Shown here in pieces: positions 1 to 6,753 of a stretch of 11,250 bases of DNA. The DNA is from Nitrospirota bacterium (GTDB lineage Bacteria; Nitrospinota; Nitrospinia; Nitrospinales; VA-1): positions 1 through 11,250 of the forward strand of contig QJWD01000104.1 of NCBI GenBank assembly GCA_003235465.1, in the 5' to 3' direction. Under the pieces are notes generated by a model. That model did not search any database. It saw only the letters and a program-made list of their open reading frames with translations, and had not been told where the DNA came from. Within the stretch, counting starts at the first letter, position 1. Each line of letters opens with the position of its first letter. The position numbers and the translations under genes were made by a program.

Positions 1-44
1 GCTTTTTGAAGATTTACTATAACCCATCGAGGTATAAAATTTCC

Positions 45-1202
45 ATGAGCATAGATTTACCTTTTCATCGGGCCTGGTTAGAGGAGGATGAGATCGAAGA
101 AGTGGTGGCGACCCTGCGCTCCGGCTGGCTGACGACGGGCGCCCGCACGCACCGGTTTGAGGACGATTTCAAGGCGTACATCGGCTGCAAGCACGCGCTG
201 GGGCTCAATTCCTGCACAGCGGGCCTGCACCTGTCTCTGGTGGCGCTGGGTTTCGAGCCGGGGAGCGAGGTGATCACAACCCCGATGACGTTTCCGGCCA
301 CGGCGAATGTCGTCGTCCATGAACGTCTTAAGCCGGTGTTCGCGGATATCGAACCAGGGACGTTGAACATCGATGCGGCAAAAATCGAGGAGAAAATCTC
401 CCCGCGTACCCGGGCGATCACCGTCGTGCATTTTGCCGGCCACCCCTGCGATATGGACCCGATCCAGGCTCTGGCCGAAAAGTACGGCCTGGTGGTGATG
501 GAGGACGCCGCGCATGCGACGGAGACGCGGTACAAGGGCAGGAAGATCGGCAACCTCGGCAACCTCACCTCGTTCAGTTTTTACGCCAACAAGAACATCA
601 CCACCGGTGAAGGCGGCATGCTGACCACCAACGACGACGAACTGGCGGACAAGATCAGGCTGCTCAGGCTGCATGGGTTAAGCCGGGACGCCTGGAAGCG
701 CTTCGGCCAGAGCGGGTTTTCCCAGTGGGAACTCCACCTTCCCGGCTATAAATACAACCTGACCGACGTCGCCGCCGCCCTTGGCATTCACCAGCTGAAA
801 AAGGTGGAACGGTTCCACGCCCTTCGCAAGCAGCACGTGGAGCAGTACAACGCCGGGTTCAGCGCCTTTCCCGAAATAGAGGCGTTGCAGGTGAAGGACT
901 ACGCCACGTCCGCCTATCACCTCTATATCGTCGCCCTCAGGATCGACCGCCTGAAGGTGCCGCGCGACGAGATTCTTAACGCCATCCAGGCCCAGGGTAT
1001 TGGCGTGGCCGTTCACTACACTCCGCTGCACCTGCAGCCTTATTACCGCGACACATTTGGGCTTACGCCAGAGGACTTGCCCGTGGCCACGAGTTACTCT
1101 GGCCGCCTCCTGTCGTTGCCGCTGTTTCCCATGATGACCGAAGGCGACGTGGACCGCGTGGTCAAGACCGTCACCGGCCTGATTGAAAAATACCGCAAAT
1201 AA
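45..1202 (+). CDS. DegT/DnrJ/EryC1-family nucleotide-sugar aminotransferase
   Basis: This is a fold-type I PLP-dependent transaminase of the sugar aminotransferase family (ArnB/PseC/VioA type). Such enzymes transfer an amino group from glutamate to a keto-sugar nucleotide in the cytoplasm for LPS, capsule or glycan synthesis. From the ATG at 45 (385 aa, normal for the family) it shows the N-terminal SGWLTTG motif, the cofactor-contacting Asp in VVMEDAAHA (Asp154), and the PLP Schiff-base lysine in SFYANKNITTGEGGM (Lys183). The C-terminal half has the usual AVHYTPLHLQPYY segment. An in-frame TTG at 6 would add 13 residues, but the ATG precedes the conserved LPFHRAW start and has GAGG at 29-32, so 45 is preferred. 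The exact sugar substrate cannot be read from sequence. No other sugar-nucleotide gene is visible downstream, so it may be the last gene of a cluster lying to the left. No clear terminator follows it. Confidence 0.93.
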   Translation: MSIDLPFHRAWLEEDEIEEVVATLRSGWLTTGARTHRFEDDFKAYIGCKHALGLNSCTAGLHLSLVALGFEPGSEVITTPMTFPATANVVVHERLKPVFADIEPGTLNIDAAKIEEKISPRTRAITVVHFAGHPCDMDPIQALAEKYGLVVMEDAAHATETRYKGRKIGNLGNLTSFSFYANKNITTGEGGMLTTNDDELADKIRLLRLHGLSRDAWKRFGQSGFSQWELHLPGYKYNLTDVAAALGIHQLKKVERFHALRKQHVEQYNAGFSAFPEIEALQVKDYATSAYHLYIVALRIDRLKVPRDEILNAIQAQGIGVAVHYTPLHLQPYYRDTFGLTPEDLPVATSYSGRLLSLPLFPMMTEGDVDRVVKTVTGLIEKYRK

Positions 1203-1410
1203 TTTTTTCCCGGATATCCTTGTCCCGGTATAGGTCGTTTTATTCTCAACGATGTTTGGACTTGCGCCACTAAAGCTCCCCCTTTTCCCATTACATCGGG
1301 ATTAAGTTATACTTCCGCGAACTGCTTCTGAGCGGTTTTCAGCCAGGCCTTCCTTATCTCAGCCCTTGCTAGGCAATTTCGATCATTCTCAGGTGCATTC
1401 GGGGGTAATC
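1203..1410. other. Intergenic region upstream of the TonB-dependent receptor
   Basis: About 208 bases without a convincing gene. It holds a T-run just after the aminotransferase stop, without a preceding stem, and a candidate promoter at 1285-1313. I looked for the cobalamin riboswitch often found before BtuB-type receptors and did not find its conserved boxes. A GGGGG at 1401-1405 is the likely ribosome binding site for the ATG at 1411. Confidence 0.5.
1285..1313 (+). promoter_or_regulatory. Candidate sigma-70 promoter for the receptor gene
   Basis: TTCCCA at 1285-1290 (4 of 6 matches to the -35 consensus), a 17-base spacer, then TATACT at 1308-1313 (5 of 6 matches to the -10). It lies about 95 bases before the receptor start and points the right way. 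This is pattern matching only. Confidence 0.3.
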
Positions 1411-3359
1411 ATGCCATACGCTCCAATTTTTCTATTGATCCCATGGTTCATATTTCCCTCTGATTCGGCATGGGCGGCAGCCGATGAGGCGCCGGAAACG
1501 TCCCTCCCGGAACTCGTGGTCACCGGCAGCCATTTTGAAGCCGGAACAGGGGAGGCCGAGGCCGCGGTTCGCGTCATCAATAGGGAGGAGATCGCTTCTT
1601 CCCATGTAGACACCGTGCTGGAACTTCTCCGCTCGGTGCCCGGGCTGCATGTCGACCGGGCGGGGGGGCGCGGAGGCGTGAGCGTGCCATGATTCGCAGC
1701 GCGGACCCCAATTTCACCCTTGTGTTGATCGATGGGGTGAAAGTGAACGATCCTAACAACAGCCGGGGAGGATTGTTCGACTTGTCCACCCTCAGCCCGG
1801 ACAATGTCGAGCGTATCGAAATCGCCACGGGTCCCTTGTCTTCTATGTACGGTTCCGACGCCCTGGATGGAGTAATCCATATTATAATCTGGGACGGAAA
1901 GGGAGAGGCGCCAGCGGTGAGCGCCGAAGCTTCCGGCGGCCGCTTCAATTTTATCGCATGTCATTCGATGCCCGTGCGGATATGGGCCGCTGGCATTATT
2001 CCTGGGCAGGTTCCTACCAGAATTTCGGCGAATCTATCGAGGGGAGTGCATATTCAAGTGCGCAGGTGACCGGACAAACCGGAGTGTCCTTGACCGAGGC
2101 CATGGATTTAAAATCCGTGCTGAGATTTTCCTCCAGCGAAGCGGAATCGTTTCCCGATGACAGCGGCGGCCTGCTGTTTGCGGTCATTAGGGAGATTGAG
2201 AAAAGGGACCAGGATGAATTGGGGCTCGCCCTCAATTGGGCTCTGAAATCCTCCGAAACCCGGGATTACCAGGCAAAGTGGGACTATTTTCACCGTCAGG
2301 AAGACATCGATTCTCCCGGCGTGGCGCCGGGAATCCGCGATCCCTTGGGGATATCAGCCAACCAATCGGACCATGAACTGGATCGGCAAGGGCTGTCTTT
2401 GGTGGCGCGTACCTCCGGCCAGAATACGAAATGGGCTCTTAGCCTGTCTGCAACCCTGGAAGAGGGAGAGATCTCAGGCAGCCTGGATTTTGGCGGCTTC
2501 GTTGTTCCCACTTCATTCAGCCTGAGCCGGGGGGGGCTTGCGCCCTTCATGGAGGTGCGGCAGGAAGTGCTCCCCGATGTATTTTTGCACGGGGCCTTGC
2601 GGGTGGATTTCCCGGAAGGCTTCAAGGCGGAATACAGCCCCCGGCTGGGAGCGATTTACACGCTGAAATCCAGCGAGACGCGGCTTAGCGTCAACTGGGG
2701 GGAAGGGTTCAAGCTGCCCAGTTTTTTGCCCTTGGCCATCCCCAGGTTGCAACGCGGGCCTCAAGCCGGAAACCAGCGAAAGCGTGTACCTAGGGGTCTC
2801 TCAACCCGTTTTCCAAGGGTGCGGCGAAATAAATTTGACCCTCTTTCATAACAAGTTCTTTAATGCGATCGATTTGGCGGAGGGCCCGCCGCCGATCCTA
2901 GTCAACCGGTCCAAGGTGACCACGCGCGGGGCGGAAGTCGGCCTCGCGTTCAAGCTTGGAAAAAGCTGGAGGTGGAAAGGTAGCGTCACTTTCGTTGACA
3001 GCGATATTGAAGGGACGGAGGAAGAACTCCGCAACCGGCCGAAATGGTGGGGGGCATCCCTCGCCTGGATGGCAACGGATAATTTAAACCTGCACGCCGA
3101 GGCGTATAGCGTTGGAGAAGTGCCGGATTCATCCATCCCGACGGGGGATGTCGATCTATCCTTTTATGCGAGGGTGGACCTCGCCGCTAGTTGGACGTCG
3201 CGGCCGACTTGGGATATTTTCCTCAGGGTGGACAACCTTCTGGATGCCGATTACGAGGAATTCGCCGGTTTCCCCGCGCCGGGCATCACCCCCGTGATCG
3301 GGATGAGAAAAATCTTTCCCGCACCCAAGCCAAAAAGGTCCGGTTCGGGCACTCTATGA
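1411..3359 (+). pseudogene. TonB-dependent receptor, BtuB-like, with four -1 frameshifts
   Basis: This is an outer-membrane active transporter of the vitamin B12/siderophore receptor family, energised by TonB. The ATG at 1411 gives a hydrophobic leader ending near SAWA, though its N-region lacks basic residues, and then a TonB box (PELVVTG, residues 33-39). The plug follows (VRVINREEI, LRSVPGLHVDRAGGRGG, then LVLIDGVKVNDP and SSMYGSDALDGVI), then a beta-barrel ending in RVDNLLDADYEEF. The reading frame changes near 1680-1690, at 1949-1952, at 2722-2727 and at 2747-2750. Each change is repaired by adding one base. Adding T to the 1949 run gives GGRFNFYRMSFD, and adding T at 2722 plus G at 2749 gives SFFALGHPQVGNAGLKPE, a hallmark receptor motif. 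Repaired length is about 650 aa, normal for the family. There are no extra stop codons within the correct frames. Either a recently inactivated gene or local sequencing error; the substrate is unknown. Confidence 0.85.
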
Positions 3360-3387
3360 TGAATAAAAACCATGCGATTCCAACGCA

Positions 3388-3411
3388 ATCCTGTTATCCT
3401 GTTATCCTGTT
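3388..3411. repeat. Three perfect tandem copies of an 8-bp unit
   Basis: The unit ATCCTGTT occurs three times head to tail with no mismatch, in the gap between the receptor stop and the VanZ start. The unit is not a multiple of 3, but the copies lie outside any supported gene, so no coding consequence is seen. The function is unknown and it may simply be slippage-prone DNA. Confidence 0.8.
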
Positions 3412-3487
3412 AACCGGCTTGCTCAAGCTAGTCGTTTGTCCTCCAAGAAACAAATCCCTGTAAAAGCGGATTCTTTGATCGCCCTTC

Positions 3488-3871
3488 ATGATAACTTTCT
3501 CCACGCATGAAATTAACCGGTTCTGGATGTTTTTAGGGGTGGTCTGGATGATGATCACCATAGGTCTTTCCCTGACGTCCTCGAGCCGGATCATCGGTTT
3601 CGTCGATTCCATCCGCTACGGCGAACAGATGGCGCACGCCCTCAGTTACAGTGCGCTGATGTTCTGTTTTTTGATGGCGTTCAAAGGTCAGGTTCCCGTC
3701 ATCCCCGTTGGCGCGTTTTGTATCCTCGTTGGTGTGTTGGTTGAAATCGCCCAGGGCCTGAGCAGTTATCGCGATTTTGAGTTTAAAGATATCCTGTTTA
3801 ACGTAATCGGTACCGGGGTGGGCTACTTGGCCTACGTGATGATCAAACGTAATCGGTTATTGAGTGCCTGA
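3488..3871 (+). CDS. VanZ-family membrane protein
   Basis: This small integral membrane protein (127 aa) belongs to the VanZ-like family, named after a teicoplanin-resistance protein but in most bacteria of unknown role and often found near exopolysaccharide genes. Hydrophobic segments lie at about residues 12-30, 50-65, 71-90 and 104-119. The family signature is present: QMAHALSYSALMF (His50, Tyr54), then EIAQGLSSYRDFEFKDILFN with the conserved Glu86, Gln89, Arg95, Asp101 and Asn105, followed by a glycine-rich helix. No good Shine-Dalgarno precedes the ATG at 3488, so the start is chosen because it begins just before the first helix. It converges with the polysaccharide export gene, which fits a cell-envelope role without defining it. 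Teicoplanin resistance should not be inferred. Confidence 0.87.
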   Translation: MITFSTHEINRFWMFLGVVWMMITIGLSLTSSSRIIGFVDSIRYGEQMAHALSYSALMFCFLMAFKGQVPVIPVGAFCILVGVLVEIAQGLSSYRDFEFKDILFNVIGTGVGYLAYVMIKRNRLLSA

Positions 3872-3889
3872 GCTGCCCCGTTTCCAAGG

Positions 3890-3930
3890 CAAAGAAAAAC
3901 CACCCAGCCCAGGGAGAGGCCGGGTGGTTC
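3890..3930 (-). terminator. Rho-independent terminator of the polysaccharide export gene
   Basis: Perfect 8-bp arms AACCACCC (3898-3905) and GGGTGGTT (3922-3929), with a further GCC/GGC pairing inside. Read on the minus strand, the hairpin runs directly into TTTTTCTTT, a classical intrinsic terminator just past the export gene's stop at 3941. On the plus strand no U-tract follows, so it probably does not terminate VanZ transcription efficiently. Confidence 0.8.
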
Positions 3931-3940
3931 GTGAATGGGC

Positions 3941-4870
3941 TTAGAAGAAGCTGCGCGGGATGTGGATGATGTCGCCCGGCTTCAGGCGCAGGTTCTTCGA
4001 CAGATCGCCGTCGAAGATGACCTTGTCCAGCTCCACCTGGAGCTTTTCGATCTTGCTGTCCTCGTTGGCCCGGTCGACGCGGCGGTACACCTGGGTCAGC
4101 TTCGGTTTCGCGGTTCCCGTCAGGCCCTTGGCCATTAGCACCGCGTCGAGCACCGTCATGCCTTCCTGAAAGGATATGACCTGCGGCTCGATCACCTCGC
4201 CCATGATGTTCACCCGGTTTTCGATGTTGTCGTGAATGTAGATGAAGTCGTTGGGTTTCAGCCAGATGTTCTGGCTGAAATCGTCTTCTTTTACCAGCGC
4301 GTAGAAATCGATATCGAGTTTCTTCCCGTCCCTGAGAATATAGGACTTGAGCAGCCCCGCCTTTTCGGTGAACCCCTTCACAATGGAAAACGCGTGCAGG
4401 AGCGTGATGGGCCGGTTGATCTGGTAGGTTCCCGGCTCACGAACCTCGCCGGCGATGGAGATCTTGATACTGTTTATCGCCTTGACGATGACGGTGACAT
4501 TGGCGTCGGTGATGTAATTGCGCAGTTCCGTGGTGATCTTGTCTTTCAGCTGCGAGGGCGTGAGGCCCTGGGCCATCATGTCGCCAATCAGCGGAAATGA
4601 AATCATGCCGTCGGGGCGGATGGGCATCTCGGTAGTGAGTTCGGCGTTGCCCCAGACGGAGATCACGAGCAGGTCCTCCGGCCCAAGGGTGAACTTGCTG
4701 TCCTGGGAGAGGAGCGCGCTGGTAGCTAGGCCGTCGCTGCTGGCCTCGCCGAACGGTGCGGCCTCGGCGCCAGCGGTTGTTCCGGCGAAGCTGTCTAACT
4801 GGGCGAACACGGGCTGAGCCAGCCAAAGAAGGGACAAGAGGCCGATGAAACTGAAAATTTTTATCTTCAT
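3941..4870 (-). CDS. Polysaccharide export protein (OPX family, Poly_export plus SLBB domains)
   Basis: This is a periplasmic/outer-membrane component for export of capsular or exopolysaccharide, of the Wza-like OPX family. The 309-aa product has a signal peptide (basic MKIK, hydrophobic residues 5-20, cleavage near VFA-Q at 23). The Poly_export domain spans about 60-130 (FTLGPEDLLVISVWG, RPDGMISFPLIGDM), the first SLBB domain about 136-212 (IAGEVREPGTYQI) and the second about 219-304 (IMGEVIEPQVISF, KPGDIIHIP). There is no lipobox cysteine and no C-terminal helix like that forming the Wza outer-membrane pore; it stops at PRSFF. A Shine-Dalgarno AAGGGAG (complement of 4880-4886) lies 9 bases before the ATG, fixing the start. 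No Wzc kinase, flippase or glycosyltransferase is in the window, so it is separated from the rest of any export system. Confidence 0.94.
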   Translation of the reverse strand: MKIKIFSFIGLLSLLWLAQPVFAQLDSFAGTTAGAEAAPFGEASSDGLATSALLSQDSKFTLGPEDLLVISVWGNAELTTEMPIRPDGMISFPLIGDMMAQGLTPSQLKDKITTELRNYITDANVTVIVKAINSIKISIAGEVREPGTYQINRPITLLHAFSIVKGFTEKAGLLKSYILRDGKKLDIDFYALVKEDDFSQNIWLKPNDFIYIHDNIENRVNIMGEVIEPQVISFQEGMTVLDAVLMAKGLTGTAKPKLTQVYRRVDRANEDSKIEKLQVELDKVIFDGDLSKNLRLKPGDIIHIPRSFF

Positions 4871-5246
4871 GCTGAATGACTCCCTTACAAAATTATTAAT
4901 GCCTGCGTATGGAATATTTCCAAATGGAAAACATGGTCTCGTTCAAGTTTTTCTGCGGCGGATTCTTCCTCTGGGCCGTGTGCGCTCCGGGTGGGTGCGT
5001 ATTTCCCGTTGGGGCGCCTCGTGGAGAGCCGGAGCCACCCCCGCGCGAAACAGCCGGGGTGCGATTCAGGAACCCATTGTAGCAAGTTATGCTCGTCGGC
5101 AACTGTAAAAATTATAGGCGCGGGCGGTTAAGAATGGATGAAATCGGCGTTACAGTCGGGTCACGTTTGGTTAGGCGGGGCGGCCAACTGACCGATATAC
5201 GCGGGGTTTGGCCGGGGATTTTATTTACGGGGCAGGGAGCTTGGGC
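4871..5246. other. 376-bp intergenic region between export gene and Rrf2 gene
   Basis: No convincing gene. It contains the export gene's ribosome binding site (4880-4886), a GC-rich imperfect hairpin at 5036-5061 (CACCCC/GGGGTG arms) in what would be the export gene's leader, and a possible minus-strand promoter near 5076-5102. The short open frames here have no ribosome binding site or recognisable motif. The hairpin has no U-tract on either side. Confidence 0.5.
5076..5102 (-). promoter_or_regulatory. Weak candidate promoter for the polysaccharide export gene
   Basis: On the minus strand, TTGCCG (complement of 5097-5102) and TACAAT (complement of 5076-5081) are separated by 15 bases. The -10 matches at 5 of 6 positions and the -35 at 4 of 6, but the spacer is shorter than ideal. 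It would give a leader of about 200 nt containing the 5036-5061 hairpin. Confidence 0.22.
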
Positions 5247-5669
5247 TCACGGCTCGCAGAGCGGCACGCTATTCGACGGCTCATCGATGATGGTTTGAAC
5301 CGTTGCGTTCCTGAACGCGTCCTCCATCAGTTGGATCGAGCGGTTGATGCGCAGGTGCAGAGCGCACAGGTCCTTGCCGTGCGCCGCCAGTTGCAGGGGG
5401 CAGCTCTCGATTCGCCGGATCGGGTCGACGGCGTTGATGATGTCGAGCAGGGGCAGGCGGTCCACCGCGTGGAGCAGGCTGTAGCCGCCGTGCAGGCCCC
5501 GCCTGGAACCCACCACCCTGCCTTTTGCCAGCGCCTGCAAAACCTTGGACAGATAATGTTCGGGCACCTTGGTGAGGTGGGCGATTTCAATATTGGTCAG
5601 GGGCCGCTCGGGGTTCTGGGCCAGGCACACCACCGCGCGCAAGGCGTATTCCGCTGTTTGAGAGATCAT
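5247..5669 (-). CDS. Rrf2-family transcriptional regulator
   Basis: This is a winged helix-turn-helix repressor of the Rrf2 family (IscR, NsrR, CymR, RirA), whose members often sense Fe-S status or nitric oxide. From the ATG at 5669 (140 aa) it begins ISQTAEYALRAVVCLAQ, followed by the recognition region (TNIEIAHLTKVPEHYLSKVLQAL) and the wing GLHGGYSL at residues 58-65. The C-terminal dimer helix carries Cys90 and Cys102 (CPLQL to LCALH), with His97 and His105 nearby. NsrR- and IscR-type proteins normally have three cysteines here, so cluster ligation, if any, would need another residue. In-frame ATGs at 5702 and 5714 are possible but would put the promoter region inside the gene, and no candidate start has a clear Shine-Dalgarno. 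It is divergent from RIC and is its likely regulator. Confidence 0.93.
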   Translation of the reverse strand: MISQTAEYALRAVVCLAQNPERPLTNIEIAHLTKVPEHYLSKVLQALAKGRVVGSRRGLHGGYSLLHAVDRLPLLDIINAVDPIRRIESCPLQLAAHGKDLCALHLRINRSIQLMEDAFRNATVQTIIDEPSNSVPLCEP

Positions 5670-5677
5670 AGGGGCAA

Positions 5678-5687
5678 TATCCGGATA
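5678..5687. promoter_or_regulatory. Perfect palindrome TATCCGGATA, candidate operator
   Basis: A 10-bp perfect dyad that sits 8 bases upstream of the -35 hexamer of the RIC promoter and just before the preferred Rrf2 start. It uses the same GGATA/TATCC half-site as the dyad at 5738-5751, in the opposite arrangement. Binding by the neighbouring Rrf2 protein is an inference. Confidence 0.4.
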
Positions 5688-5695
5688 ATCAGACC

Positions 5696-5724
5696 TTGAC
5701 ATCCATAATAGCATATCTTATATT
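5696..5724 (+). promoter_or_regulatory. Near-consensus sigma-70 promoter for RIC
   Basis: TTGACA at 5696-5701 (6 of 6), a spacer of exactly 17 bases, and TATATT at 5719-5724 (5 of 6). This is the strongest promoter match I see in the window. Transcription would start near 5731, giving a leader of roughly 115 nt before the RIC start at 5847. A promoter this strong beside a repressor gene suggests that it is kept off by repression. Confidence 0.65.
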
Positions 5725-5737
5725 TTAAGCATAATAA

Positions 5738-5751
5738 GGATATAAATATCC
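5738..5751. promoter_or_regulatory. Dyad GGATAT-AA-ATATCC, candidate operator at the RIC start site
   Basis: Perfect 6-bp arms with a 2-base centre, beginning about 7 bases after the predicted RIC transcription start. A further TATCC half-site follows at 5755-5759, giving an outer AAGGAT/ATCCTT pair. A repressor bound here would block the RIC promoter. It does not closely match the published NsrR or IscR consensus sequences as I know them. Confidence 0.42.
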
Positions 5752-5846
5752 ATTTATCCTTTGTTGGGCCGGAGGCGGCGGGTGGACCCCCGCCGGGGGC
5801 AACCGGTGCCAGGAATCGCACCACCCATTTTGCAGGAGGCAGGATC

Positions 5847-6563
5847 ATGACCATTGCAGATTTGACCGAAGACCATTCGGTGAAAGATTTTGTGAACGAA
5901 AACCCGCCGCTCGCCATAAAGGTTTTTAACGAGGTGGGCATCGATTTTTGCTGTGGCGGCAACCGGTCGCTCAAGGCCGCCTGCGCCGAGGCCGGCCTTT
6001 CTGCCGCCGAGGTTATCCGCCGGCTCGGGCAGGCGGCCCCGGCTCCCAAGGAGGATAGCGGGGACGACTGGACCGCGTGCGGGCCGTCGGAGCTGGTGAA
6101 TCACATCGTCGAAACCCATCATAAATACCTGAAGGCGAAGCTTCCGGAGCTGGCCGGAATGCTGGAAAAGGTGATCGGCGCGCACGGCGTGAACCACCCC
6201 GAGCTCTATGAATTGAAAAAGGCGTTCCTGGCTCTTAGAGCCGATCTGGAGCCGCACATGCAGAAAGAGGAGCAGATCCTTTTTCCGATGATCAAGCGCC
6301 AGGAGGAGAGCCTGGGGAGCGAGGCGGCGCACTGCGGCTCCATCGCCAACCCGATCCGCGTCATGTACATGGAGCACGACCGGGCCGGCCGGCTCCTTGA
6401 GCGCATCAGGGACCTGACGGGAGACTACTCGCCGCCTGCCGACGCCTGCCAGACCTACAGCCATTTATACGCCGCCCTGAAAGAGCTGCAGGCGGATGTT
6501 CACCTGCACATCCACAAGGAAAACAATATTCTGTTCCCGGCGGTACTGGCGGGCGGCGGTTGA
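5847..6563 (+). CDS. ric: Iron-sulfur cluster repair di-iron protein RIC (YtfE/ScdA/DnrN)
   Basis: This cytoplasmic di-iron protein restores Fe-S clusters damaged by nitric oxide or oxidative stress. The 238-aa product has both expected parts. The first is the ScdA N-terminal domain, about 8-60, with GIDFCCGGNRSLKAAC (Cys35, Cys36). The second is a hemerythrin-like four-helix domain, about 82-232. Candidate iron ligands keep the YtfE spacing: His86, His137 with Glu141 (EPHMQKEEQ), His177 (MYMEHD), and His221 with Glu225 (HIHKEN). The length is slightly above the usual 220 aa. AGGAGG at 5834-5839 sits 7 bases before the ATG. It is divergent from the Rrf2 regulator and has its own near-consensus promoter, a common pairing for NO-response genes. 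The CBS and globin genes downstream on the same strand may share its transcript. Confidence 0.97.
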   Translation: MTIADLTEDHSVKDFVNENPPLAIKVFNEVGIDFCCGGNRSLKAACAEAGLSAAEVIRRLGQAAPAPKEDSGDDWTACGPSELVNHIVETHHKYLKAKLPELAGMLEKVIGAHGVNHPELYELKKAFLALRADLEPHMQKEEQILFPMIKRQEESLGSEAAHCGSIANPIRVMYMEHDRAGRLLERIRDLTGDYSPPADACQTYSHLYAALKELQADVHLHIHKENNILFPAVLAGGG

Positions 6564-6600
6564 CGGGCCGAGAGCCGAAGGCCGTGTGGAGGGCGGCCCC

Positions 6601-6720
6601 ATGAGGCCCAAAAGCGGCTATTTTGCAGTTGACAACGGCGGCCTTCCCATGGAAAGTGAACTCATTGGCGCGAGGCGGGTGGAGGGCTCCGGTCCGCCGC
6701 CCAAGCCCGCTCAAGAATAG
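6601..6720 (+). CDS. Possible 39-residue small ORF between RIC and CBS genes
   Basis: An ATG at 6601 opens a 39-codon frame ending at 6720, preceded by GGAGGG at 6588-6593 with a 7-base spacer. The product (starting MRPKSGYFAVDNGG, ending proline-rich) has no membrane segment or motif I recognise. A 5-bp hairpin (GGCCG 6580-6584, CGGCC 6594-6598) places the Shine-Dalgarno in its loop. It may be only spacer sequence that happens to be open. The good ribosome binding site is the sole positive evidence. Confidence 0.25.
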   Translation: MRPKSGYFAVDNGGLPMESELIGARRVEGSGPPPKPAQE

Positions 6721-6753
6721 GGTTTGTTCCAGTCATTTCAAGGGAGGCGGGGA

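Noticed and set aside
1203..1410. Cobalamin riboswitch before the BtuB-like receptor
   Set aside because: The conserved B12-box and flanking motifs are not recognisable; only short fragments such as GCCAGG occur.
1662..1668. Run of seven G as a phase-variation switch in the receptor
   Set aside because: The frame is correct through this run, and adding one G gives an early stop. The actual break lies a little downstream.
3488..3871. Antibiotic (teicoplanin) resistance role for the VanZ-like gene
   Set aside because: No vanHAX or other glycopeptide resistance genes are present, and VanZ-like proteins are widespread in bacteria without such resistance.
5036..5061. GC-rich hairpin as a terminator of the Rrf2 gene
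   Set aside because: It has no U-tract on either strand and lies almost 190 bases past the Rrf2 stop.
4845..5108. Open frames on both strands between the export and Rrf2 genes
   Set aside because: They lack ribosome binding sites and recognisable motifs, and one overlaps the export gene's signal-peptide coding region. They look like chance openings in GC-rich DNA.
5182..5226. GGCCAA/TTGGCC inverted repeat followed by a T-rich stretch, as a plus-strand terminator
   Set aside because: The stem is only 6 bp with a 20-base loop, and no plus-strand gene lies upstream to be terminated.
5754..6464. 236-residue minus-strand open frame opposite RIC
   Set aside because: RIC is clearly coding on the plus strand with all its iron ligands. 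The antisense product shows no recognisable domain.
6629..6657. TTGACA as a promoter for the CBS gene
   Set aside because: No acceptable -10 hexamer lies at 16-18 bases; the best candidate matches only 3 of 6 positions.
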